DNA of 64,000 nucleotides from Mucilaginibacter defluvii (GTDB taxonomy: Bacteria; Bacteroidota; Bacteroidia; Sphingobacteriales; Sphingobacteriaceae). The stretch lies in contig NZ_BAABJI010000002.1 in the NCBI RefSeq assembly GCF_039543225.1, positions 1,178,001-1,242,000 of the forward strand, written 5' to 3'. Made by a program: the position numbers and the translations under genes. How positions within the stretch are numbered: position 1 is the first letter of the stretch; every line of letters starts with the position of its first letter. Below are positions 7,988-16,816 of this stretch, in pieces. Below the pieces are notes generated by a model, which was not told the DNA's origin, searched no databases, and saw only the letters and a program-made list of their open reading frames with translations.

Positions 7988-10723
7988 ATGAGCCTTAAGG
8001 AGTACGAGAAGAAAAGGAACTTCAGCAAAACCTCAGAGCCGAAAGCCGGCCGCAGCATGGATAAAGATCACCTGATGTTTGTGATACAAAAGCATGATGC
8101 CAGCCGCCTGCATTATGATTTCAGGCTGGAGATGGATGGTGTACTTAAAAGTTGGGCGGTGCCCAAAGGCCCGTCAACCGATCCGCAGAACAAAAGGCTG
8201 GCTATGATGGTTGAAGACCACCCTTTCGATTACCGTAACTTTGAAGGTGTTATACCCAAAGGCGAATACGGCGGCGGTACTGTTATTGTATGGGACGAAG
8301 GAACTTACGAACCTATTGAAGAAATCAAAGGTAAAAAAGCCCAGGAGAAGCATCTGCTGAAACAGTTAAAGGAAGGCTCGTTGAAAATACGCTTGCATGG
8401 CGAAAAACTACAGGGTGAGTTCGCGCTGGTAAAAACGCACGGCATGGGCGAAAACGGTTGGCTGCTTATTAAGCATAAGGATGAATTCGCTTCAAAGAAA
8501 GATGTCACTAAGCTTGATAAATCAGTCCTGTCCAACAAAACCATCGCTATGATGGAAAAAACCAGCGAAAAGGTTTGGCAAAACGGGCACGAAGAAGATG
8601 TAGAAAAGCCGAAGAAGACAGCTAAAAAACCGGCAGCCAAAAAACGGCAACCGGCCATGGCCGACGATAAGCTGGAAAAGGAAACTCAGGAAAGCGAAAA
8701 ACCTGACCTTAACGTTGACGACTTGTTAAAATCAGCCCCCAAATTAAAAGCGCCAGTCAAAATTAAGCCTATGAAGGCTACCCTGGTTGATGAACCTTTT
8801 GACGACGCTGACTGGCTATACGAGGTAAAATGGGACGGCTACCGAGCCATTGCGGTGATTGATAAGGATAGCGCGGAACTGATATCGCGCAACAATATTC
8901 CGTTTGATAAATATTATCCGATCAACAAGTTACTAGAGGATTGGAAAATCAATGCTGTAATTGACGGTGAGATTGTGGTTTTAAATGATAAAGGCACATC
9001 CGACTTTGGCGCGCTGCAAAACTGGCGCAGCGAAGCTGATGGTAACCTGGTGTATTACGTGTTTGATATACTTTGGTATGAAGGAAAAGATTTAACTCAA
9101 TTAGCATTAGATCAGCGCCTGGCTATCCTGCAATCCGTTATCCCAACTGATGACGACCGCATCCGCCAGAGTAAATCATTCGCCGCTAACGGTGTTGAGT
9201 TTTTTGAGGCGGCAGAGAAGATCGGCCTCGAGGGTATCATTGCCAAAAAAGCCAGCAGCGTTTACACGTCCGACCTTCGCTCGAAAGAATGGCTCAAGAT
9301 AAAAGTACAGCGCCGCCAGGAAGTGGTTATAGCCGGCTTCACTAAAAATGCGGGTACATCCAAAGCTTTCAGTGCACTGATTTTAGGCGTTTACGATGGC
9401 AAGACACTACGCTACGCCGGCAAGGTAGGCACCGGTTTTTCAGACAAGCTGCAAAAAGAGATGATGGAGCAGTTTAAGCCGCTGATAACAGACAAAGTTC
9501 CGTTTGATGTAGAGCCGGATGTGGATAAACCATCGCGTTTCAGGCCGCAGCGTATGGGCGCCAAACCAACTTGGTTAAAGCCCGAATTAGTTTGCGAGAT
9601 CAACTTTGCCGAAGTAACCAGCGACGGCGTTTTCAGGCAGGCATCATTTAAAGGCATGCGTGTTGATAAAAAGGCGAAAGATGTAACGCTGGAAACCCCG
9701 CAGGACACCCAGGATACCGTTGAGGAAACAGATGCCGAACCAAAAAAATCGCATCAAGCCATAAAACCGCCTAAGGATAAGCACCGCAAAACGCTGCTCA
9801 ATCCAAAAGATGAAACCCAGGTGCGCAAAATTTGCGGGCACGATATTAAGTTTACCCACCTGAGTAAAGTATATTGGCCGGAAGACAGCATCACCAAGCG
9901 CGATATGTTTAACTACTACTACCGCGTAGCAGAATATATTTTGCCTTACCTGGTTGACAGGCCGATGTCACTCAACCGTTTCCCTAATGGTATTCATGGC
10001 AAAAGTTTTTATCAAAAGGACGTAAAGGGCAAGGCGCCCGAATGGATTACCAAAACCTTCCCTTATACCACCAGCGATGGCGAGCATAAGGAATACCTGG
10101 TCGGGTCGGATGAATCATACCTGCTGTGGATGGCCTCACTGGGTTGTATAGAGATGAACCCATGGTTTAGCCGCGCGCAATCACCGGACAATCCTGATTA
10201 TTGCGTGATTGACCTTGACCCGGACAAAAACACGTTTGACCAGGTGATAGAAGCGGCGCAGGAAGTACACAAAGTGCTGGACGCGATCGGCGTACCATCG
10301 TTCCCTAAAACATCGGGATCAACAGGTATACACATATACATACCTATGGGTGCCAAGTATGATTATGACCAGACACAAATGTTTGCCAAGCTGATTGTTC
10401 AGCAGGTGCATGAGCAGATACCTGATTACACCAGTTTGGAACGCATGATTAGCAAGCGAAAGGGTAAAATGTATCTCGACTTTTTGCAGAACAGGCCCGG
10501 AGCAACCATAGCCTGCCCCTACTCGTTACGGCCAAAGCCTGGCGCCACCGTATCTATGCCGCTTAGCTGGGATGAAGTGAAGCCCGGACTAACCATGCGC
10601 GATTTTCATATTAATAACGCCAAGGACCGGCTTAAAGAAACCGGCGACCTGTTTAAAGGCGCTTTAGGTAAAGGCATTGATCTGGAAAAAACACTAAAAA
10701 AAGCACAAAGCATATTCAAATAA
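7988..10723 (+). CDS. ligD: DNA ligase D (PE-ligase-polymerase)
   Basis: An ATP-dependent DNA ligase D of 911 residues for non-homologous end joining. The N-terminal 3'-phosphoesterase is shown by FVIQKHDASRLHYDFRLEMD. A Lys/Ala/Pro-rich linker (KPKKTAKKPAAKKRQP) precedes the adenylation domain with the active-site Lys281 in EVKWDGYRAIA, then the OB fold. The primase-polymerase domain includes VIDLDPDKN with the catalytic Asp pair and PKTSGSTGIHIYIP. The order PE-Lig-Pol differs from the mycobacterial order. The ATG at 7988 was chosen because MSLKEYEKKRNFSKT is the family-like start. No ku gene is nearby. It is followed 2 bp later by a small membrane-protein gene and then DUF72, probably one operon. 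Confidence 0.95.
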   Translation: MSLKEYEKKRNFSKTSEPKAGRSMDKDHLMFVIQKHDASRLHYDFRLEMDGVLKSWAVPKGPSTDPQNKRLAMMVEDHPFDYRNFEGVIPKGEYGGGTVIVWDEGTYEPIEEIKGKKAQEKHLLKQLKEGSLKIRLHGEKLQGEFALVKTHGMGENGWLLIKHKDEFASKKDVTKLDKSVLSNKTIAMMEKTSEKVWQNGHEEDVEKPKKTAKKPAAKKRQPAMADDKLEKETQESEKPDLNVDDLLKSAPKLKAPVKIKPMKATLVDEPFDDADWLYEVKWDGYRAIAVIDKDSAELISRNNIPFDKYYPINKLLEDWKINAVIDGEIVVLNDKGTSDFGALQNWRSEADGNLVYYVFDILWYEGKDLTQLALDQRLAILQSVIPTDDDRIRQSKSFAANGVEFFEAAEKIGLEGIIAKKASSVYTSDLRSKEWLKIKVQRRQEVVIAGFTKNAGTSKAFSALILGVYDGKTLRYAGKVGTGFSDKLQKEMMEQFKPLITDKVPFDVEPDVDKPSRFRPQRMGAKPTWLKPELVCEINFAEVTSDGVFRQASFKGMRVDKKAKDVTLETPQDTQDTVEETDAEPKKSHQAIKPPKDKHRKTLLNPKDETQVRKICGHDIKFTHLSKVYWPEDSITKRDMFNYYYRVAEYILPYLVDRPMSLNRFPNGIHGKSFYQKDVKGKAPEWITKTFPYTTSDGEHKEYLVGSDESYLLWMASLGCIEMNPWFSRAQSPDNPDYCVIDLDPDKNTFDQVIEAAQEVHKVLDAIGVPSFPKTSGSTGIHIYIPMGAKYDYDQTQMFAKLIVQQVHEQIPDYTSLERMISKRKGKMYLDFLQNRPGATIACPYSLRPKPGATVSMPLSWDEVKPGLTMRDFHINNAKDRLKETGDLFKGALGKGIDLEKTLKKAQSIFK

Positions 10724-10725
10724 TC

Positions 10726-11163
10726 ATGAACGTAATTAAAAATATGATAGGCGGCCTTGCCGGTGCAGTGGCCCTCAATATATTGCACGAAACCCTGAAA
10801 CGAATTGACCATAACGCGCCACGTGTTGATCTAGTTGGCGAAGAGGGAGTGAACAAAACTATTAAAGCAGCAGGTGGGCAACCGCTAAGTGGCGATAAGC
10901 TGTATGCAGCAGCCCTGGGCGGCGATTTAATCAGTAATGCACTTTACTATAGCACCATAGGCTTAGGCAAAAGGAAACACCTGCTTGCACGTGGGGCGGC
11001 ATTGGGGCTCGCGGCGGGCTTAGGAGCCGTGACGCTACCTGAAAAAATAGGATTAAGTGACACACCGGTAACTAAAACATCCAAAACAACAGGTATGACG
11101 GTTGCTTACTATCTGTTTGGTGGCATAGTTACCGCGTTAACCATAAAAGCGCTGCGGAAATAA
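10726..11163 (+). CDS. Small conserved membrane protein in the ligD operon
   Basis: A 145-residue protein of unknown function. It has an N-terminal glycine-rich hydrophobic segment (MIGGLAGAVALNIL), a middle soluble stretch, an Ala/Gly-rich hydrophobic segment (GAALGLAAGLGAVTL) and a C-terminal one (TVAYYLFGGIVTALTI), so two or three membrane passes are likely. The start lies 2 bp after the ligD stop and the stop codon overlaps the DUF72 start by one base (TAATG), which indicates translational coupling. Its placement suggests a link to ligD, but no catalytic motif supports that. Confidence 0.8.
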   Translation: MNVIKNMIGGLAGAVALNILHETLKRIDHNAPRVDLVGEEGVNKTIKAAGGQPLSGDKLYAAALGGDLISNALYYSTIGLGKRKHLLARGAALGLAAGLGAVTLPEKIGLSDTPVTKTSKTTGMTVAYYLFGGIVTALTIKALRK

Positions 11164-11921
11164 TGCTGCCCGAAGAGCTTACCCGGTTTTATGCGGGCAC
11201 CAGCAATGTGGAGTTGCCGGTGAAGAACAAGCTACAGTTTCCGGATGAGTTTAAGGATAGAAGTCGCTTGTGTTATTATGCCAGCTTGTTCAACACCGTT
11301 GAAGTAAACAGCACGTTTTACAGGTTGCCCATGCCTTCAACCGTAAAAAAATGGGCGGACGATGTGCCGGATAACTTTCGCTTTACGTACAAGCTATGGA
11401 AGCGGATAACCCACAATAAAGGTCTGGAATTTGATCCTGCTGATGTAGTGCGTTTTCTTGAGATAATAAAGCAGGCCGGCGATAAACGGGCATGTTTGCT
11501 AATTCAATTTCCGCCATCGCTACAGGTAAACCATATTCACCGGGTGCAATATTTGCTAAGCGTTTTAAGAAACAGCGGTAATGACTGGAGAACGGCCGTT
11601 GAATTTCGTCATAAATCATGGTATACCGACCGCGTGTATCAATTGCTCAGCGACTTTAATGCTACATTAGTATTGCATGATCTGCCTGCATCGGCTACTC
11701 CTTTACAGGAACCTGATACTGATTTCGTTTACCTGCGTTTTCATGGGCCTGATGGTGGATACCGGGGGAGTTATACGGATGATTATTTAGCCGAATATGC
11801 TTCCTATGTTAATGAATGGCTTGATGATGGCAAATCAGTATACGCTTACTTTAACAATACCGTTGGAGACGCGGTAAACAATTTGATTACACTGCGCAAC
11901 ATGGTGCTTGCTGACGGATAG
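11163..11921 (+). CDS. DUF72 domain-containing protein
   Basis: A 252-residue protein of the DUF72 (YecE-like) TIM-barrel family. Typical stretches are FYAGTSNVELP, YASLFNTVEVNSTFYRLP, PDNFRFTYKLWKRITH, LLIQFPPSL and the C-terminal YFNNTVGDAVNN. The biochemical role is unestablished; members often lie near DNA repair or metal genes. It overlaps the preceding small membrane-protein gene by 1 bp, so it is cotranscribed with ligD. No signal peptide is present. Confidence 0.9.
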   Translation: MLPEELTRFYAGTSNVELPVKNKLQFPDEFKDRSRLCYYASLFNTVEVNSTFYRLPMPSTVKKWADDVPDNFRFTYKLWKRITHNKGLEFDPADVVRFLEIIKQAGDKRACLLIQFPPSLQVNHIHRVQYLLSVLRNSGNDWRTAVEFRHKSWYTDRVYQLLSDFNATLVLHDLPASATPLQEPDTDFVYLRFHGPDGGYRGSYTDDYLAEYASYVNEWLDDGKSVYAYFNNTVGDAVNNLITLRNMVLADG

Positions 11922-11946
11922 CAAATGAGGGGTTTATATCCGAAAA

Positions 11947-12420
11947 TTATTTGTTACCTACAACATAGCCTATTAAAAACGCGATGATGATCAGCGCCAG
12001 GCAAACGTATAAACTGATCTTAAGCGATTGTACCTTTCGGTTCAGATCAATTACCTGGGATTGATTGGCCAGCTTCTCGTTTTGCAGGCGCATGTTTTGC
12101 TGCTGTAGTTTGGCAAGCGTGCCGCCCACTTCGTTAGGGCGTTGCTGCTCTAAATGGTAGCGACGAGTAAAGCCACCCTCCTTCAAAAACTTTTCGCCTT
12201 TGGGTTTTAGTATGAGTTTCTCGGGCAACTCAAACTCACCATGGCTGCCTGATACTACCACCAGATCTTCGCGTATCAAGGCCTGTACCATGGCAAAGGC
12301 AGCGGCCTCGTCTTGGTCGAAAAGACTTAATATTTGCCGACGTGTTAAGCTATCCGGAACGCCGAATGATTCCAGCATAACATCCAGCATCTCACATTCA
12401 TATTCGTTCAGATCGGTCAT
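11947..12420 (-). CDS. Tail-anchored protein with helical N-domain
   Basis: A 157-residue hypothetical protein. The first 80 residues are mainly helical and resemble a winged-helix-like fold (EYECEMLDVMLESFGVPDSLTRRQILSLF, described here in part, then a beta-like VVVSGSHGEFELP). Residues about 95-130 form a likely coiled coil (LAKLQQQNMRLQNEKL), and the last 23 residues are a single transmembrane helix ending in GYVVGNK, so it should be anchored in the inner membrane with its bulk in the cytoplasm. No function is recognised. A perfect -7 box lies only 4 nt before the ATG. Confidence 0.75.
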   Translation of the reverse strand: MTDLNEYECEMLDVMLESFGVPDSLTRRQILSLFDQDEAAAFAMVQALIREDLVVVSGSHGEFELPEKLILKPKGEKFLKEGGFTRRYHLEQQRPNEVGGTLAKLQQQNMRLQNEKLANQSQVIDLNRKVQSLKISLYVCLALIIIAFLIGYVVGNK

Positions 12421-12424
12421 TTTT

Positions 12425-12432
12425 CAAAAATA
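12425..12432 (-). promoter_or_regulatory. -7 box TATTTTTG, 4 nt before a start codon
   Basis: TATTTTTG matches TAnnTTTG and ends four bases before the ATG at 12420, implying a leaderless transcript or a start further inside. Confidence 0.45.
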
Positions 12433-12496
12433 ATAAATAAGATGCTTTAAAGTACCGATATTTTCAGCGTGATAATATAAAATAGCGCTAAAACAA

Positions 12497-12525
12497 GAAA
12501 AGCAGCCTTTATCGGGCTGCTTTTA
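12497..12525 (-). terminator. Rho-independent terminator of tRNA-Leu
   Basis: AGCAGCC and GGCTGCT arms with a 6-nt loop are followed on the minus strand by TTTTC, 11 bp after the tRNA 3' end. A T run is also present on the plus side (TTTTAT). Confidence 0.7.
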
Positions 12526-12535
12526 TGTCTGTTTG

Positions 12536-12617
12536 TGCGGAAGAAGGGACTCGAACCCCCACGCCTCGCGGCGCCAGATCCTAAGTCTGGTGCGGCTACC
12601 AATTACGCCACTTCCGC
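12536..12617 (-). tRNA. tRNA-Leu (anticodon UAG)
   Basis: An 82-nt class II tRNA. The acceptor stem GCGGAAG pairs with CTTCCGC, the anticodon stem-loop is CCAGA-CTTAGGA-TCTGG with anticodon TAG, the variable arm is long (CGCCGCGAGGCG region) and the T loop is GTTCGAGTC. CCA is not encoded. It reads CUA-family leucine codons. Confidence 0.93.
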
Positions 12618-12727
12618 ATTAGGATTTTTACAGGCTGCAAAGATAGCTTTATTTACTTATTATTAAAATAGAATTTAAACTTTCAAGGTAAGTAGCTAAT
12701 CCTCTTGCAATTATTTTTTTTGTATGA

Positions 12728-14131
12728 TTAGTAGGCATTCTCTTCGCCGCGTACTGCGTTCCAAAATGTCAGGAATATGATCTTCATATCCAGCAGGAAC
12801 GACCAGTTTTCCAGGTACCATACATCCGCTTCAACGCGCGCCATCATGTCCTCGGTGGTTTTAGTTTCACCGCGCAGTCCGCGTACCTGTGCCCAGCCGG
12901 TAATACCAGGCTTTAAAAAGTGGCGCACCATAAAACGGTCAATCAATGCAGAATATTCTTCGGTATGCTTAAGCATGTGCGGGCGCGGCCCTACAACCGA
13001 CATATTGCCAATCAGCACGTTAAAAAATTGCGGCAACTCGTCCAAGCTGGTCTTGCGCATAAACTTGCCTATCTTGGTTACGCGGTCGTCGTCCTTAGTG
13101 GCCTGCTTTTTATCCGAATCGTTATTAACCTTCATACTGCGGAATTTGTAGCAGTTGAACGACTTATTATCACGACCTGAACGCGCCTGAACAAAAAACA
13201 CCGGTCCTTTTGATTGCATTTTAATAATGATAGCCAAAATCGGGAACAGCCAGCTAAATACAAATAAGATGATAAACAGCGAAAAACCGATATCAAAAAA
13301 CCGTTTTATAGCACGGTTCAGGATATTTTCAAGCGGCTCGGGCCTGATAGAAATAACCGGTATGTGCCCGAAACTTTGTATGAGCGTTGGCTTTATACCG
13401 TAATCATAATAATCGGGTATAAATTTAAAACGGATCAGGTTTTTATCAGCCTCAAGCATTAACCGTTCTATTTTTTTGGCCTCGGTACTGGGCAGCGTAC
13501 AGAATATTTCGTCTACACGGTTACTTATTGCGTAGCTGATGCTATCGTTAGTGTTACCGAGATAAAGTTCCTCATTGCGTAGTTTGGCGGGGTTATCATC
13601 AAAAAAGCCTACCACACGATAGCCACGGCTTGGGTTGGTGTTGAAGAAGTTAGCCAGGTCGTTACCAATACGCCCCGCACCTATTATGATGGCACTTCGC
13701 GAATCAAGCAACAACGCCCGGTCGCTTCGGCGAATGCTTAAGAAAATCAGTTTCCAAAAACCTAACAGAAACCCGAATAATGCAAGCGAATAAAACAAAT
13801 ACTCGCGGGTGATGAAGTATGCCTTGGTGCCGATGAGTATGATAATGGTAAAACAAATAAAGCTTACAAATAAAAAATAAGTCTTTATTAATCCGCGATA
13901 GGTACGGATGGAATCCTTATTCAACACATGCTCATAAAGCCCGGTAATATTTGCAGAAAGCAACCATATCAGGTTAAAAACCAATACAATAGGCAGGTAG
14001 TTTTTATTACTGATCCAGGAGATGTATGATTTATCTTCTATCAAATAAGCGATCACCATACTTAAATTCAATATGATGTAATCGATAGTTAGGTTGATAG
14101 CTTTAATAAAAGTAGTATACCTATGGATCAT
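12728..14131 (-). CDS. Undecaprenyl-phosphate sugar phosphotransferase (WcaJ-like)
   Basis: A 467-residue polyprenyl glycosylphosphotransferase that starts a surface polysaccharide by moving a hexose-1-phosphate onto undecaprenyl phosphate in the inner membrane. It has four N-terminal transmembrane segments, a central Rossmann-like region (AIIIGAGRIGNDLANFF), another membrane helix (FSLFIILFVFSWLFPILA) and a C-terminal bacterial sugar transferase domain with QARSGRDNKSFNCYKFRSM, KTSLDELPQFFNV, SVVGPRPHM and KPGITGWAQVRG. The exact sugar (glucose is commonest) is not provable. It is the last gene of the minus-strand polysaccharide group. Confidence 0.92.
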   Translation of the reverse strand: MIHRYTTFIKAINLTIDYIILNLSMVIAYLIEDKSYISWISNKNYLPIVLVFNLIWLLSANITGLYEHVLNKDSIRTYRGLIKTYFLFVSFICFTIIILIGTKAYFITREYLFYSLALFGFLLGFWKLIFLSIRRSDRALLLDSRSAIIIGAGRIGNDLANFFNTNPSRGYRVVGFFDDNPAKLRNEELYLGNTNDSISYAISNRVDEIFCTLPSTEAKKIERLMLEADKNLIRFKFIPDYYDYGIKPTLIQSFGHIPVISIRPEPLENILNRAIKRFFDIGFSLFIILFVFSWLFPILAIIIKMQSKGPVFFVQARSGRDNKSFNCYKFRSMKVNNDSDKKQATKDDDRVTKIGKFMRKTSLDELPQFFNVLIGNMSVVGPRPHMLKHTEEYSALIDRFMVRHFLKPGITGWAQVRGLRGETKTTEDMMARVEADVWYLENWSFLLDMKIIFLTFWNAVRGEENAY

Positions 14132-14395
14132 AGAAACGAATAACTGTAAATTAGACAGCTAAAAATTATTAAGTTTTTAAAATTTAAACCTTAATATTAT
14201 GAATTTTCAGCCCTGACACCAACAAAATTAAGAAAATTAAATTCCCCTGCTAATAAAATCACACAAATTAACCTTTTCATTAACGGTACGCGAATTAATT
14301 AATATTCAAATATCTATACATTAAGCAACACCTGAAATTAATTTAATATTAAATATAAATATTTTATAAATATTAAAATGGTGAACGCGCACCCG
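14132..14395. other. AT-rich intergenic gap in the polysaccharide group
   Basis: Very AT-rich spacer, with a stretch at about 14335-14376 made almost only of A and T with near-palindromic AATATTTATAAAATATT-type sequence. It may hold a terminator or promoter for the sugar transferase gene, but no perfect TAnnTTTG box or coding frame was seen. Confidence 0.4.
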
Positions 14396-15724
14396 CTACA
14401 ACCTGCCATTGATTATATTTCTGTTGAGCAGTCCTTTTAAATCATAAATCACAGCATTCTGATCTCTTTTTAAGAGATTATAGTCAAGCTTCAAGAATTC
14501 ATCGTGCGCTACGGCAACAATAACAGCGTCGTATTTTTTATCAAGCGCTTGCTTATCGGCAATTGTAGTAATACCGTACTCCGCTGCAACCTCGGCAGGG
14601 TTAACCCATGGATCGTACACAACGTAATTAGTCTCAAACTCATCGAGTACCTTTACAATGTCAATAACCCGGGTATTACGCACATCGGGGCAGTTCTCTT
14701 TAAAGGTAAAGCCTAACACCAGCACCTCGGCTTTCTTTACCGGTATGCTGTTTTTTACCATCAGCTTGATAACCTCTAAGGCTACATAGGTACCCATGCC
14801 ATCATTAAGCCTGCGGCCGGCTAATATTATTTCGGGATGATAACCTACTTCCTGGGCTTTTTGCGCGAGGTAATATGGGTCAACTCCGGTACAGTGCCCC
14901 CCTACCAGCCCGGGTTTGAATTTCAAAAAGTTCCATTTGGTACCGGCCGCTTCAAGCACATCATTGCTATCTATCCCTAACAAATTAAATATTTTTGATA
15001 GCTCGTTCACAAAGGCGATATTGATATCGCGCTGGGCATTTTCTATCACCTTGCTGGCTTCGGCAACTTTAATACTCGGCGCCTTATGTGTGCCTGCCGT
15101 GATGATGCTGCGGTACAAATCATCAATAAAACCAGCCACCTCAGGGGTAGAACCCGATGTTATCTTAAGGATGTTGGTAAGTGTGTGCACCTTATCACCC
15201 GGATTAATACGCTCAGGCGAATAGCCTGCAAAAAAGCCCTGGTTAAATTTCAATCCCGAAACGCGCTCCAATATCGGCACGCATACCTCTTCAGTTACTC
15301 CTGGGTAAACGGTTGACTCATAGATTACCACATCACCATCAGTAAATACGCGGGCAACGGTTTCGCTGGCTTTTTCTATCAGGCTTAAGTCGGGGCGGTT
15401 ATGCTTGTCGGTTGGTGTAGGTACCGATACGATGTAAACATTACAGCTTTTTATATCCTCAGCGTTCGAGGTTAGTTGCAGGCCCGTATCATCATCCCTT
15501 CTGTTTAATACGGCTTTTAAATCTTCTTCCGCAATCTCCAAAGTACGATCATACCCTTCAAGTAATTCGCCAATACGCCCGGCACTGATATCAAAACCCC
15601 AAACCTGATATTTTTTAGCGAACTCCACCGCTAACGGCAAGCCTACATAACCAAGACCAATAATTGCTATCTGAACCTTTTGAGGCGATATAAATACGGA
15701 TGATGGACTAACGGTATCTGTCAT
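14396..15724 (-). CDS. UDP-sugar dehydrogenase (WbpA/TviB type)
   Basis: A 442-residue nucleotide sugar dehydrogenase that oxidises the C6 alcohol of a UDP-(N-acetyl)hexosamine to the uronic acid using NAD+. Signs are the NAD-binding [17 protein letters not shown] near the N-terminus, [25 protein letters not shown], the central [24 protein letters not shown], and the catalytic Cys in [15 protein letters not shown]. The C-terminal domain contains [16 protein letters not shown]. The motifs fit the WbpA/WbpO/TviB branch better than the UDP-glucose branch, but which HexNAc is used is unknown. An in-frame ATG five codons upstream (15739) is an alternative start. Confidence 0.92.
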   Translation of the reverse strand: MTDTVSPSSVFISPQKVQIAIIGLGYVGLPLAVEFAKKYQVWGFDISAGRIGELLEGYDRTLEIAEEDLKAVLNRRDDDTGLQLTSNAEDIKSCNVYIVSVPTPTDKHNRPDLSLIEKASETVARVFTDGDVVIYESTVYPGVTEEVCVPILERVSGLKFNQGFFAGYSPERINPGDKVHTLTNILKITSGSTPEVAGFIDDLYRSIITAGTHKAPSIKVAEASKVIENAQRDINIAFVNELSKIFNLLGIDSNDVLEAAGTKWNFLKFKPGLVGGHCTGVDPYYLAQKAQEVGYHPEIILAGRRLNDGMGTYVALEVIKLMVKNSIPVKKAEVLVLGFTFKENCPDVRNTRVIDIVKVLDEFETNYVVYDPWVNPAEVAAEYGITTIADKQALDKKYDAVIVAVAHDEFLKLDYNLLKRDQNAVIYDLKGLLNRNIINGRL

Positions 15725-15807
15725 TTTATAAATAAACACACTGCGACAACAGCATTCAGGTTGAATAAGTCAATTATGCATAAATACAGGCAGCCTGTAT
15801 TTTGTTT

Positions 15808-16743
15808 TTACTGATTGTAGATTTGGTAAACACCCTCAACGGTGCGCTCCTCGGCGTTACCTACCAAAAGGGTGGTAATTTTTTTATCGATCATCAACTG
15901 CTCGGCATTGCTCATCAGTTCGTCACTACCGATGATGATGGGCGACGTGGTCATGATATCCGCTATCCTCAAGGCAGTGGTGTCACTATTCTTCAACAGC
16001 GCACGGCGCAGATCGCCATCGGTAACAATACCCTGAATACCCGCACTGTTGCCTACCATTACCATACCCAAACGTCCGGCCGACATGCGCATCAGCAAAT
16101 CGGTAAAGGACGCATTTTTATCGATATAAGGCAGGTTATCCGTCCGCATAACGTCTTTTACCTTTGTTAATAACTTACGCCCCAGGCTCCCCCCCGGATG
16201 AAAACGGGCAAAATCCTCATGTTTAAAATTGCGTGCCTCCATCAGCGCTATTGCCAGGGCATCGCCCATTACCAGCATAGCTGTGGTAGATGAGGTTGGC
16301 GCCAGTTCAAGCGGACAAGCCTCGCGGGTTATTTTCACGTTAAGGTGATGATGGCTATTTTTAGCAATGGTTGATGCCGGATTACCCGTAATACCGATAA
16401 TAATATTGTTGTGCCATTTAAGAAATGGGATGAGTTTCAGCACCTCGTCTGACTCGCCGGAGTACGAGATCAGCAACACCACATCATGCTCGCTGATCAT
16501 CCCCAGATCGCCATGAAAGGCCTCAGCCGGGTGCATATAAAAACTTGGCGTACCGGTGCTGGCCAGCGTTGCCGCTATTTTTTTACCGATAAGGCCTGAT
16601 TTACCTATGCCGGTAACAATGGTTTTGCCACTGCTGCCGAGTATGGTAGTAATAGCCGCGTCAAAAGCGTCATCAAGCAAACCGGCTACATGCGTAAGCG
16701 ATTCTATTTCGATATCAAATACTCTTTTGGCGATATTTTTCAT
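15808..16743 (-). CDS. kdsD: Arabinose-5-phosphate isomerase (KpsF/KdsD)
   Basis: A 311-residue sugar-phosphate isomerase converting ribulose-5-phosphate to arabinose-5-phosphate, the first step to Kdo. The SIS domain occupies about residues 30-170 (VTGIGKSGLIGKKIAATLASTGTPSFYMHPAEAFHGDLG; only the key Ser/Gly and Glu positions matter) with SYSGESDEVL and PTSSTTAMLVMGDALA. Two CBS domains follow (MRTDNLPYI... and IMTTSPIII...). The gene lies 73 bp downstream of kdsA, which uses its product. One copy of a 41-bp repeat sits in that gap. Confidence 0.93.
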   Translation of the reverse strand: MKNIAKRVFDIEIESLTHVAGLLDDAFDAAITTILGSSGKTIVTGIGKSGLIGKKIAATLASTGTPSFYMHPAEAFHGDLGMISEHDVVLLISYSGESDEVLKLIPFLKWHNNIIIGITGNPASTIAKNSHHHLNVKITREACPLELAPTSSTTAMLVMGDALAIALMEARNFKHEDFARFHPGGSLGRKLLTKVKDVMRTDNLPYIDKNASFTDLLMRMSAGRLGMVMVGNSAGIQGIVTDGDLRRALLKNSDTTALRIADIMTTSPIIIGSDELMSNAEQLMIDKKITTLLVGNAEERTVEGVYQIYNQ

Positions 16744-16749
16744 TTTATT

Positions 16750-16790
16750 CTGAACCTGAATTCTCAGAATTAGAGAATTGACAGAATTTT
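16750..16790 (+). repeat. Copy A of a 41-bp dispersed intergenic repeat
   Basis: A 41-nt element beginning CTGAACCTGAATT and ending AGAATTTT, with 34 of 41 positions identical to the element at 25808-25848. It contains several AATTC/GAATT steps and lies between kdsA and kdsD. It is non-coding. Confidence 0.7.
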
Positions 16791-16816
16791 GCTTTGCGAT
16801 TTGTATTTACTCTAAA

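Noticed and set aside
12536..12617. tRNA-Leu as an integration site of an island
   Set aside because: No integrase and no repeated tRNA 3' end within the window.
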